This document shows, piece by piece, positions 32,882 to 43,269 of a stretch of 64,000 nucleotides of DNA. Position numbers and translations under genes: made by a program. The stretch comes from Daedaleopsis sinensis. Its lineage: Eukaryota > Basidiomycota > Agaricomycetes > Polyporales > Polyporaceae. The stretch spans positions 1,240,001 to 1,304,000 of the forward strand of contig CM066304.1 of assembly GCA_033807695.1 (NCBI GenBank), given 5' to 3'. The notes beneath the pieces were generated by a model. That model saw nothing but the letters and a program-made list of their open reading frames with translations. It was not told the origin of the DNA and did no database searches. Position 1 is the first letter of the stretch, and every line of letters begins with the position of its first letter.

Positions 32882-34462
32882 CTACTCACGACGATACTGC
32901 GAGACACGATGACCTACTTCATCCTCCTTCGATCTGATAGTGTCCGCGAGGTACCTCGAAAATTTCCAAAGTAATAGCACGCCCTTCGGGGTGTGACAGT
33001 AGCCACAGTTCCTTGCATAATAGCCGGAGGGGGCAACAACCTCCTCGAGGGCGTTCGCCGGCTGCAGAGCGGCTTCGCTGGTCGGCCAAGCTCCCCCTGC
33101 AGAAATCGTCTGCATGTAACCGCTGTACCAGCAAGGAAAGGCTGGTCTGTTATCCTTGTGGCAAATCGTGAGCTGGGTGGTCCATGCCTGATCGATCCAC
33201 TGCCTCTGAGTGGAATCAACGACCGCTCTGACCGCCGCCTGGCAGCGTCGATGATAGTCGAGGAGACGATAGAGGGATCCCGCCGATACATCGATCACGT
33301 CGACTTTGGGTAGGAGAGTCTTCGTGAGGTCGGATCGCAAGGTGGATCGCGCAGCTAACTGAGCCAATTCCCTCATGTTGAGATAGCAACCAACGGCATA
33401 GAGGAGAATGGGCTCCTTCGATGCGAAGTCGGCTTGTAGGTCCTTGAGGATCATCCGGAGGTATTGAACAGCTTTGTGCATATGGTATTTGATAGCAGCG
33501 ACGATAGCAGCATGAAGTTCGAGGAGATCATCGACAAGGGGAGCGCTGCCAGGAGAACATATGGCGAGTAGGATGGTCATGACACGAAGCGACTCCTCGA
33601 CGACGATCGGAGATGATTCAGGCACTTCGGCAAGTTTTGAAGCCAACACTGACGACGAGAGTTTGAGGAGAGTACTACCCACACGAAACTGCTCGCCGTC
33701 ACATGTCCTAACGATCGCGAACGAATCATTGGCATCATGAAGGACAGCCTGGTCGATTATCGGCTTCGACTCCGACTTGGGAGAGGCAAAGGGAGATGGG
33801 TCAAGCATGATAGATATTAGAATTTCTGGAGCATGTGTAGTGTCGCGGGCGTTGCCTGTGGGAAGGCAGAAGAAATCGCCCTCGGGGTTGAAGCCCGGCG
33901 AAGCACAGTAGTACAGCAAGCGATGGTATGCGCCGAACGATATCTCCTCGAGCTCCGCGACGTACGTGTGCTGAACCCTCTGTCCGCGGACTATCTGGGC
34001 GGCGTGATGAGCTTGATCCTCGAGAGACAGCTTGCAGGCGATTGCGTAGACACGCAGGGCGGCGGAAGGGGCAAGCTCCATCAGCCGTGAGATCGAGATT
34101 TGGACGGCCTTTCGAAGATCGTATTTGAGTGCGGCTGCGAGGACCGCCCTCACCTCTTCGATAGGGCCTAGAGATGGGTGGTCGAGGGGGTAACAGAGTC
34201 GTAGGAGTTTGTTCAGTACCGCGCTCGGCTCTGTTACATGCATGGCTGGCAGCCCGTCTATCCTCGTGTCTTCAGGCGCGTCATTCGACTGCGCGGGGGA
34301 CGCTGATGACTGTGGCAATCCGAACATGTCCTTGAATAAATCGGAAGCGAGTGAGAGGACGACTTTATGCAGTTTGAAAAGGACGTTGTCGGACGAACAT
34401 AGCACGATATCCGCTGATGAATCGTTAAAGACAGGGTCTATCGTGTGTGTAGGTGTAGACAT
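32882..34462 (-). CDS. Double-BTB protein 3 (subfamily B)
   Basis: This is a single 526-codon frame from ATG 34462. BTB unit 1 is at about residues 12-105 (SSADIVLCSSDNVLFKLHKV, MFGLPQ, LLRLCYPLDHP), with RVYAIACKLSLEDQAHHAAQ behind it. BTB unit 2 starts near residue 245 (FAIVRTCDGEQFRVGSTLLK) and is more degenerate; its CYP motif has become ICSPGSAP. The tail has LYRLLDYHRRCQAAV, then PCWYSGYM and NCGYC with LWKFSRYLADTI, so it belongs with subfamily B. It is probably cytoplasmic or nuclear, as there is no signal peptide or membrane segment. A role as ubiquitin-ligase adaptor or dimerising scaffold is inferred from the BTB fold only. Confidence 0.87.
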   Translation of the reverse strand: MSTPTHTIDPVFNDSSADIVLCSSDNVLFKLHKVVLSLASDLFKDMFGLPQSSASPAQSNDAPEDTRIDGLPAMHVTEPSAVLNKLLRLCYPLDHPSLGPIEEVRAVLAAALKYDLRKAVQISISRLMELAPSAALRVYAIACKLSLEDQAHHAAQIVRGQRVQHTYVAELEEISFGAYHRLLYYCASPGFNPEGDFFCLPTGNARDTTHAPEILISIMLDPSPFASPKSESKPIIDQAVLHDANDSFAIVRTCDGEQFRVGSTLLKLSSSVLASKLAEVPESSPIVVEESLRVMTILLAICSPGSAPLVDDLLELHAAIVAAIKYHMHKAVQYLRMILKDLQADFASKEPILLYAVGCYLNMRELAQLAARSTLRSDLTKTLLPKVDVIDVSAGSLYRLLDYHRRCQAAVRAVVDSTQRQWIDQAWTTQLTICHKDNRPAFPCWYSGYMQTISAGGAWPTSEAALQPANALEEVVAPSGYYARNCGYCHTPKGVLLLWKFSRYLADTIRSKEDEVGHRVSQYRRE

Positions 34463-34819
34463 TGCACTTAGTGGTGACCCTTGGTGACCGGGGTGTGCAA
34501 ACTTGCATGAGCCAAGTATTTCTTGAGCAGCCAGATTCGAGTCCGGGTGGTGGTTCCAGCAGCTGGTGGTTCGGTCGAGAGATGCGAAGCCTCAGCCGCT
34601 ATGGGCGCCTAGACGAGTAAAAGACTGAAAGCCGAATATTGATGACCCTCTCCCTCTCCCTCTCCCTCCTCCACCGTGACCTCAGACCTACGTCCGAGTC
34701 CGACTCGACTTGTATGATCTTTGGCATTCTTCATTTACCTCAGACCATCGACTTTTCAAACTTGTCATCCATTGGTCTTGCTCAACATCGCTCCTCTCAG
34801 GTCCTGGCCGGCAACACTG

Positions 34820-37563
34820 ATGGCATCTGGAGACGAAGGACTGAGTGACGCTCTCCGCAACGTCCAGATACATAGCGCACCCGTTTCTGAGCCAGAATCC
34901 AACCCTTGGCACGACGCGCCTCCCGCCATTCCATCGAAACACGAACATAGAGAGCCAGACTTATCACAACTCGATCCCGATGCGACTCAAGGGTTGGCAA
35001 GCGCGTCGGTCTCCGAGAGCACGGAGCGACCACATGTGAAGCAGGAGGTGTTGCTAGAGTTTGATCCGTTGGCTAGTGCGGAGGAGAAGGAGACACAACA
35101 AGCATGGGCGGACTCTGAGGGACATCCACCACCCCCGCCCCCGCCGCCAGAGAAAGAACCGGTCAGTATCTTACCTCAACCGCCAGCCACCCCCAATCGC
35201 CCGGCTTCACCTATACCATCGTTCCCATCTCTCGCCGCCCTCGCCCGCACCTTTGCTATCCCGCTCGGACGTGGTCAGAGACCACGCTCGCTCGACTCAG
35301 CTGCTGCGGTACCGTCCCCAGCCACGCTATCTTCCTTCGCTCAGCAGCAGTCCACATCTCCGTCTCGTTCTCCGGATGATGCTACGACCTCAAGCACTCA
35401 GCCGGCAGCAAGCGGGAGCGGGCGAAGCACGCCGTCTGGCAAGGGTAAGGAGCTGGAGCCGCCTGCGTTCGACTTTCAGAAGTTCTTGGATCAAATGAAA
35501 CTCAAGGGAGCGGAGCCGGTCGCGAAATACCTTCGCTCGTATGTTAGTACCGCCTCGATGGTCAAGAAGATGCTGATTCCCTTCAGATTCTTGAGCAACT
35601 TCGCGAAGCGGACGTTCACCGTCAATGACCAAGTGAAGCTGATCAACGACTTTCTGAATGTATGTGTCCTTGTCTATTCATCGTTGCTGTCGGCTCATCT
35701 GGGTAGTAGTTCATCTCAGCACGCATGCGGGATTGCGAAATTTGGCGGAACATCTCCGATGCTGAGTTCGACAACGCCATGGAGGGCATGGAGAAGCTAG
35801 TCATGAACAGACTATATGACTTGTGAGTTGCTGCTTGTCTCATGCGATCGATCAGCTCAACGATAGCTCCCAAGTACCTTCACTCCGCAAGTCGCTCGTT
35901 CTGTTCCACCACGTCCTGTCACAACAGATGATCTTGAACGCGATCGCGTCCTTGAACAACGGATAGCGCTCTTTGGGTGGATAGAGGCCAAACACTTGGA
36001 TGTCCCCGAAGGCGAAGGCAGCGAAGGGTTCTTGATGTTCGCCCAGCAAGGTCAGTCACGGTGACATGCGTGCGTTTGTAGCTTCGATCTGAGGTCTTTT
36101 TGACAGAACTGCTCAAGATCAATCACTACAAGGCTCCTCGTGACAAGTTAATCTGCATACTGAATTGTTGCAAGGTCATCTTTGGTTCGCCCAGCTCTGT
36201 CTTGACTCGGGGTTCGTGTTAACACTGCATACGTAGGGCTGATTCGACATCTTCACAAGGATGAGAGTGCAGATACATTTGTGCCCATCTTGATTTACAT
36301 CGTCATAAAGGCGAATCCGCCACATCTCCTATCGAACGTCGAGTAAGTACCTGTATTGACTCCTGACATATTCGGCATCCAACTCTCTTCCAGATTCATC
36401 AATCGATTCAGGAACCCAACTAAACTACAGAGCGAAGCAGGGTACTATCTGTCTAGCCTGGTCAGTACCAATTGTACGACTCAGAGCACCAGTCCTTAAT
36501 ATGCTTCCACCAGATGGGGGCAGTATCGTTTATAGAGACTATGGACCACACCTCACTATCCGACATCACGCAAGAGGAATTCGAGAAGTTCGTACTGGAA
36601 GACGGCGACGATTCATCTGATGGCTAACTACACCCCGTCCGCAGGAACGTCGGAGAGGCCATTACTTCGCTGCCCAGTATAGACAGTCACACTCCCGAAC
36701 GCGGCATCACTCTAGGCCCTGAACGTTTTGCCACCCCGCCACTACTCTCTGGGGCCTCGACATCCCACGTAGGCGAGGAGTCGGCGCAGCCGCTGTCCCT
36801 CTCGACGCCCTCTAGCACGCTTGGCGAGGACGCGCGGCGGTTGTTGCAGAAGACCGGCGACACGATCTCGAAGCCCCTCAACGCGATCAGCCGGATCTTC
36901 AACGAGGTCCTCGACGGCGCCGAGGACACGCTGTCATACCTGCCCGGGCCCTTCGCGCCCCTCGAGCTCGGACGCGAGCAGCAGCAGCAGCAGCTGTACG
37001 AGCAGGATGGGCACTCCGCACAATCTCAGGGATACCCGCACACCCCCGCTGCAGAACACGCGCAGGGCGCATACCAGCCCCCGCTGCAGACACCGTATAA
37101 GCCACGCATACGGCGCGGCTCGCCGCAGCCGTCCATGCACTCCTCGTCCTCCGCGCAGTTCCCGCCGCGCGGCCCCGAGGAGGACACGCCGACGCGGTAC
37201 CGCGCACAGAGCCTCGGGCCGTACACGCACCAGCCGCTCGCGCTCGGGCCATCGCAGCCGCACTTCGGTGGCTTCGCAGGGGATCCGGGGACGCTGCAGC
37301 CCCCACGCGTGCAGACGCTCGCACAGGGCGGCGAGGGCACGACGCCGCACATCTCGCGGACACCGACGCCGAACTTGGACTTCGCTGGCCTGCAGGACGC
37401 GATCGACAGGGCGCACGAGAAGGCAGTGGGCGCTGCGCGCGAGACGCTGCGGCAGATCTTCCCGACGATGGACCGGGAGGTCGTGGAGTGGGTGCTAGAG
37501 GCGAACGACGGGGACCTGGGGAAGAGCATCGAGGCGTTGCTGGAGATGAGCAGCGGGACGTGA
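34820..37563 (+). CDS. VPS9: Vps9-domain Rab5-family guanine nucleotide exchange factor with CUE domain
   Basis: This is the exchange factor for Rab5/Vps21-type GTPases in endosome-to-vacuole transport. Eight exons (34820-35659, 35710-35822, 35875-36050, 36107-36184, 36237-36342, 36394-36460, 36514-36587, 36645-37563) total exactly 791 codons with stop, all with GT-AG introns. The N-terminal 220 residues are Pro/Ser-rich and probably disordered. The helical bundle begins at FDFQKFLDQMKLKGAEPVAK. The VPS9 core has LVMNRLYDFTFTPQV, then HKDESADTFVPILIYIVIKA with the conserved Asp, and SEAGYYLSSLMGAVSFIE with the conserved Tyr. A Gln-rich, Pro-rich linker leads to a C-terminal CUE-type ubiquitin-binding domain (LRQIFPTMDREVVEWVLEAN). 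The layout matches yeast Vps9. It is an orthologue-like conserved gene embedded among BTB paralogues. Confidence 0.95.
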
Positions 37564-38039
37564 GCGGGTGCCAGTGGACTCGGTGGGTTGTTCAGACGTT
37601 GTAGGGTGCGTATGGCTACACACGGTGGCTTGGCTGCGTTTGGGTACAGTCGGATTGGATTGGATTGGATGACTGTCTGAGATGCTAGTGTGCTTGTGGC
37701 GAGAGAATATCGAGCGGTGAGTCCTCCGTTCGCTACAGATGGGCTGATAGCTTACTGTTTGAGTGACCCTAATAACAAAGCATGTGAACCAATAAAGCAT
37801 GTGAACTGCTGCGTAAACAACGGAAGCTTTTATCTGAACGCGTGCTTAAGAGCGAGGGGGTACGAGTCCACAGGTGCTGCGGTAATGTACGACGTGTTAA
37901 AAGAGTGAGCTGCCGTCCTTTTCCCTACCTTTATCTGTTTACAATCGCTCTCTGCTCTTGCAACTACCAACCGACATTGAGCCAGTGAGTTCATATATCT
38001 CCCGTCTCTCTTCTTCCTCGTTACATTATATCTTTTCAG
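37564..38039. other. Intergenic region, VPS9 3' side and BTB-4 promoter
   Basis: 476 bp without a gene. A Ser/Phe-poor pyrimidine-rich stretch (CCGTCTCTCTTCTTCCTCG at about 38002) lies just before the ATG at 38040, with CAG immediately upstream, so a 5' UTR intron ending at 38039 is possible. Confidence 0.4.
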
Positions 38040-39674
38040 ATGGCGAACGATAACCTTGAGATCCCCACTCCCACTCCCTCTTCCACCACCTCTTCCGCTT
38101 CCGCTTCGACACCCCAACCTCGACCTGCTCCTGCTCCCTTCGACAAAATCACCGCTGATGTCATCCTCCGCACCTCCGATCACGTCGATTTCCATGTCTT
38201 CAAGCAGGTGCTCATCGTCGCCTCTCCCTTCTTCGAAAGCATGTTCGAGATCCCCCAGCCTTTGCCTGACCAGGAACAGCTTAAGTACGGGAAGCCGATC
38301 ATCGAGGTCAGCGAGGATAGCATCGCGCTGGAGACGCTCTTGCGAATCTGCTACCCGATCAACAAGCCAGCGGAGTTCTCGATCGAGCAGATCGAGCCTG
38401 CCTTGCGCGCGGCCATAAAATTTGAGATGGAACTACCGACGACGGTGCTGACCCGGAACCTCGAGAATCTCGCGAAGGATCGTCCGATGGCTGTGTGGGC
38501 TGTCGCTTGCCGGCTGCAGCTAGAAGATCTCGCGCGTGTTGCAGCGAAGGTTCTCCTGTCTCTATCCACTCTCGATTTCGACTCGCTTGGTGACATGGAT
38601 GGGATTCCAGCCGGACACTATCTTCGCCTGAGCCGCTATCACGTCTCAATGTTTGCCCGGGCTTCAAGTTATGTGCCCAATCTTTTAACACCGTTCCCCT
38701 ACGGCCGCTCAGCTCTCCCAGTCGCGACACAGTGCTCATCTTGCAGGTTTTTAACGAGTATCCCCAACCCAGATATCATATGCCGCTCTTCTGAACGATG
38801 TGATTTCCTTGCTCATGAAGCCATCCTATCAGCTGCTTCCCGGCTACTTGTCGAAAAGGCCCGGCCTGCTAGCGCTGAACACGTCGACGGCGCAGGACCC
38901 AAAGTCTTAACGTTCGAGGAAAACGATACTGTCCTGTCCAGCCTTCTCCGATTCTGTTACCATGATGCACCCGAAATCGAAAGCACAACTTCCCTACTCC
39001 ATTCGGTCCAGATTGTTGCTGCGACGGAGCGATACAAGTTGGATGCAGCGCATGCGAGCGCGATCTCGTTTTGGTGCGAGCGCGCGAAGTCTTCGCCGCT
39101 GCGAGCTTACTGTACCGCGATCCAAGCTGGACACGTGGGCTGCGCGAAGGAGGCTGCGCGAGCAATGCTTACATCACCTCTCGACACCTATGTGCCGGAG
39201 TTGGAGACGACACCCGCATTGGCTTACCATCGTCTCACTCAATACCACAAGGCCTGTCGCGGCGTTGCCCTAGCGCGACTTCAGAAGACCCTAGAAGTTC
39301 TCCATGATCCTCACTCAGATCCTGAACAAGCGGTGCAGCCATCACTGGTTAGCGCTGTACCAGTGCAACCACAATCAGCCATTCCCTTACACGCCGCGGC
39401 AGTCTTTCAGTTGAAGAAGAGCAAGAACAATCAACCTCTCCGTGCCCATACCTGGATCAGGAAAAAGGTCACAAACTTTCTGTCTATTGTGGCATCCAGA
39501 CCGCGCCAGAAGTACCCCGCTCTCTCCGAGCTGTTCACTATGGCCACAGCGGAAGGCTCTGAGGGTTTCTGGTGCTCTCGATGCCACCCTCTGGCCGAGG
39601 ACTTGATCAAGGCTGACTGCGAATTAAAGGAGCTCGTGAAGGAGATGGACGCAGTAAGCGATATTTCCAGTTGA
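38040..39674 (+). CDS. Double-BTB protein 4 (subfamily A, WCxxC tail)
   Basis: This is a single 544-codon frame from ATG 38040. After a Ser/Thr/Pro-rich leader, BTB unit 1 lies at about residues 38-115 (TADVILRTSDHVDFHVFKQV, MFEIPQP, LLRICYPIN), followed by MAVWAVACRLQLEDLARVAA. BTB unit 2 starts near residue 240 (PDIICRSSERCDFLAHEAIL) and ends with LAYHRLTQYHKACRGVAL. The tail has a basic stretch, then FWCSRCHPLAEDLIKADCEL, the WCxRCxxxA motif shared with genes 5, 8 and 9. The Cys pair could bind metal or form a small helical hairpin; this is inference. The gene looks intact and is the closest intact relative of pseudogene 5 in the window. Confidence 0.88.
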   Translation: MANDNLEIPTPTPSSTTSSASASTPQPRPAPAPFDKITADVILRTSDHVDFHVFKQVLIVASPFFESMFEIPQPLPDQEQLKYGKPIIEVSEDSIALETLLRICYPINKPAEFSIEQIEPALRAAIKFEMELPTTVLTRNLENLAKDRPMAVWAVACRLQLEDLARVAAKVLLSLSTLDFDSLGDMDGIPAGHYLRLSRYHVSMFARASSYVPNLLTPFPYGRSALPVATQCSSCRFLTSIPNPDIICRSSERCDFLAHEAILSAASRLLVEKARPASAEHVDGAGPKVLTFEENDTVLSSLLRFCYHDAPEIESTTSLLHSVQIVAATERYKLDAAHASAISFWCERAKSSPLRAYCTAIQAGHVGCAKEAARAMLTSPLDTYVPELETTPALAYHRLTQYHKACRGVALARLQKTLEVLHDPHSDPEQAVQPSLVSAVPVQPQSAIPLHAAAVFQLKKSKNNQPLRAHTWIRKKVTNFLSIVASRPRQKYPALSELFTMATAEGSEGFWCSRCHPLAEDLIKADCELKELVKEMDAVSDISS

Positions 39675-40320
39675 TCAGTCTCGGTAGATGTTGACCATTC
39701 GGTATGGGACCAGGTCGAATTCCTCATCCGATGATGTCGAGGAGGTCGTGGGACGCCTTGCGACTGGGGAGATAGGCAAAGATAGGGCAGGGACGGCAGT
39801 ACGGAAGGAACGAGATGACTCTTGGAAAACCTGCGATGTACAATTCGGGGATGGGAGTTTTGGTGTTCGCAATCAACGTGTCTAATCGCATTCGCGGTGT
39901 TTGAGCGCTACTGCCTGGTGTCGATCCAGCATTCTCAGGTGAGCTATTATGAGCATTGACACTATGTTGGAGACCGCTGACTGTTGGACGGCTTTTAGGT
40001 AGGCGTGATAATGACTATGCAGACACCAGCAAGCTCTGATGTCACGCTGCGAGGATCCACCTCTAATCCCCACGTAAAGAAATAACAGGCTACCTCCTCC
40101 CGTTTTCGGTTGGCTAAGTTATTGACGTGATACAAGTGCGCGCTTTTGCAGACCACGTTCCGAGCTTCCACCGTGCTTGACGAGCACGATGTAAGTTTGT
40201 CATAATATCGCGTGGATTGCATGAGGCGTTATCTCGCGTTCATCCAGCTCAGCTCATAAATACTCATATTTTTTTCACAGGGGCCCCTCGTATCCGTCCA
40301 CCTACCGCTCTACCATCACC
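39675..40320. other. Intergenic region between BTB-4 and BTB-5
   Basis: About 650 bp without a recognisable gene or repeat. It should contain the 3' UTR of BTB-4 and the promoter of the BTB-5 pseudogene. Confidence 0.45.
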
Positions 40321-41993
40321 ATGTCAGAATCCACCCCGAACGATGCATCCCCCGGGCCTCGTATCGCACCCTCTCCATTCGACCGTTCCATCACAGCCAT
40401 AATCCTCCGAACCACTGACCAAGTCGATTTTCACGTGTTCAGTCAAGTGCTCATCGCCGCATCTCCAGTCTTCGAAGAGATGCTTTACCTTCCGCAATCT
40501 TTTACACCCGGACAAGGATAGCTCAATTACGGCAAACCTGTCATACGGATCGGCGAGGACAGCACGACCCTCTCCATCCTCCTTCGTATCTGCTACCCTG
40601 TCATTCAACTGGACGTGAAGACTTTGGAGGAGCTCGAGCCGGCTCTGCATGCGGCGATGGAACTCGAGATGGAACTCGCTATCATGGTTTTGACGAAGCG
40701 CCTCGAGAAGCTCGCGTGCAAATTCCCGCTCAAGGCTTGGGCCGCCTTCGTCTGGAACCTATCGCGCGCCTTGCGGCCGAGAGGCTATCGCTTACAAAGC
40801 TCACGGACGACACCGTCCATCTCCTCGCGGGAGTGGCAGCTGGAGACTACTTCCGCCTTCGCGAGTATCTCCGCCTGACCCAGCTGAAGGTGCCAAAGCC
40901 AAAGGACTACCGATTTCTCAAGTGCCTCCCGTGTGGCAGGCCTACCGATTCCGTAGATACGAGCAGTGCATCATCCAATCCCCTAACCTTCGTGGAGACA
41001 CCTGCTCCGGACATCATATGCCGGTCGAGCGACGACATCGACTTCCGTATGCATAGGTCCGCCCTCACATTGTCCTCTCCGGTTTTTCAGCAAGAGGTCT
41101 CCTCCGCCAATGACGAGGCTACCGGATTCGTCATTCGTCTCGAAGAACAAAGCCACATCCTGTCACCGCTCCTTCAACTCTGTTACGCAAGTCTGCGCGG
41201 TGCAGTGGTGTACCCATCTGACCCCTTCCATCTCATGTCTTTCCTCGTCGCTCTGCAGAAGTACCAGATGGAATACACGCTCGCTGCTATGCGCGGTGCA
41301 TGGCACGCAGCCGCGGCGTCAGACCCATTGCGAGCGTACTGTGCAGCGATCCGCGCGGACGACGCAGATTGCGCGAGAGACGCGGCGCTTTGCGTTCTAG
41401 AGATGGAGTTCGAAGGCGTATTCGTCCCAGAGATGGAACTCATGCCCGCCGTCTCATACCATCGACTCTTGACCTACCGCGATGCATGTCGTAGTCTCGC
41501 AGCGGATCACTCTACAAGGTTCGCGCACGCTCTCACGTCACCTACCCGCGAAAGCCCCGCCGACTCCCTTCCCTCCCCCGTCTCCGCGACCATAGAGCCT
41601 GCGTCGGACGCTTTAGGGAACGTCACTCTCGCTGGTCGCGAGATCGCGACAACTCCTGGGGGAGAAGGTTCTCTTGTCGAGAGCAAGAAGGAGCCGATGA
41701 AGGCCAAGAAAGTAAGAACGGCCGCCGCGCCTCCTCCCTCAGCGCCCTCTCCCGCCCAGTCTTGGATCTCAAGATACGTGGCGGGGCTCGCGTCCAGACT
41801 CCAGGTGCGACCCGGGGCAGGCCAGGTGAATATCGGCGCGCTCTTCGTAGACGCGACCAAGGCAGACCAACCTGTGTGGTGTAGCCGGTGTCAATCCATC
41901 GCAAATGACATGATGTCTGTGCAAGAAGCATGTGAGGGGCTCAGCGCAGCACTCAAGCAGGTGAGTATTATAGCGCATGATCGTTCGGAGTAA
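40321..41993 (+). pseudogene. Double-BTB pseudogene 5 (subfamily A): internal stop and frameshift
   Basis: From ATG 40321 the frame encodes the start of BTB unit 1 (ITAIILRTTDQVDFHVFSQV). A TAG at 40519-40521 interrupts it. The same frame then continues LNYGKPVIRIGEDSTTLSIL and LLRICYPVIQ, where intact relatives read QLKYGKPIIEVSED, so the TAG most simply replaced a Gln codon. At about 40745-40760 the reading switches frame: KAWAAF in the old frame, then RLEPIARLAAERL in the new one, where relatives read KAWAVACRLNLEDVARVAA. This implies a small deletion. From there to 41993 the second BTB unit (PDIICRSSDDIDFRMHRSAL), SYHRLLTYRDACRSLAAD and the tail VWCSRCQSIANDMMS are open. Two independent lesions make it a pseudogene, although the long intact 3' half shows recent loss. 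Confidence 0.85.
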
Positions 41994-43269
41994 ACTTCAA
42001 TGAGCTCAGGACTGACTCATGAATACAACATCGCTTTTTAGATCGTTCTTGAACTGTAGCAGCATACAAAGCCTCTCCGACTCATATCATATGCGCAGTG
42101 CGTCTTGTTAGCACTGTAAAATATCACTCAACTCCTTCTTCAGCCTGTATGTTGCCGCTTCCATGACTGTATTAGTAGGTTGTACTTACTGTACTATTTG
42201 TTTCAACTGTTACTAGTAGTAGTAGTAATACTAGTAGAGTGCATATTCCTGGACACGAAGTTTCCAGGTTTGAGATGGAGAAAAGACAGTCCAGTTCACG
42301 TGACTTTTGGAACCGCGACCTCTGGCACCCTTAATTACAGACCTGCCATCTCCTCAGGCTTAGAGGCTTATATTGTGTGCAGTATAGACGGTATAGACAA
42401 CTGATAGATACTAACAGGCTCATAAATCACTCTCAAATTGCAGTCGTTCCCTTGATTAGAGGCTAAGTTCCAAAGAGGAGGGGTGCACCGTGCAAAGGTC
42501 TTCACGTGGGAACGTCGGAGTTTGAATTTAAACGAGAGCGTTGAGTGAAGACTTACAAGACGGGACATCCTCGAGCTCATTCTTCCCAGAGGCATAGTTT
42601 CATGCAATAATAGCGTATCATGAGAGTAATGACGGTGTACATTTCTTGAGTATCATAGGAAAAGCATCCACTTCTGAGCTCAAGCCTGAGGAGGAGTTCA
42701 GGCGCCCACAGGTCCCTCGGTTTTGAGTAGTATTGAGTATTGAGTTACAGCCTTACTCTGGTCTGAACCTATTAAGTACTCTAGCTCGGCCACAAGCTTC
42801 CTGAAACAGCTTCGTGTCAGTGTGGTTCAACCGTCTACGGCGCGCATCAGTCGGACTGGTCGTCCTCCTTCAACGCGCCGTGCACGGTTGAACCAAGTAT
42901 GCAACTGGCAGGTTCCGTCCGAGTCGTGCGGCCTCCGTGATGCTGATAGCTAGGCTCTGGCACTGGTTCCAAGGAGGGGCCCTCTCAGTATTTGTGGCGA
43001 TCACAAGTTGAAGTCCAATGAGTATTGTTATCCAGGATGCCATGATCACCGTTCACCGCAAATTAGTTTGACATGCCATTAATATTCCTTACTTAGAATC
43101 GTTCGTGTCCAGGTTTGCCCCGGAGGCCTGAGGGCCGATGTCTATATCCAATGAGGCGGATAGTAGATTAACGTTTAACGCCCGTGAACCACCTTGGTTA
43201 AGACCGTCATCTCTCCGCCACTGTCCCACTTCAAAGCCTCAGGCCTCAGACCTCATCATTCGCGGCGAA
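41994..43269. other. 1.3 kb without a recognisable gene
   Basis: It is AT-richer than the genes around it and contains short CTAGTAGTAGTAGTAAT-type simple repeats near 42210. No coding motif seen. An open stretch from the ATG at 43138 runs in frame towards BTB-6 but is stopped at 43288. Confidence 0.45.
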
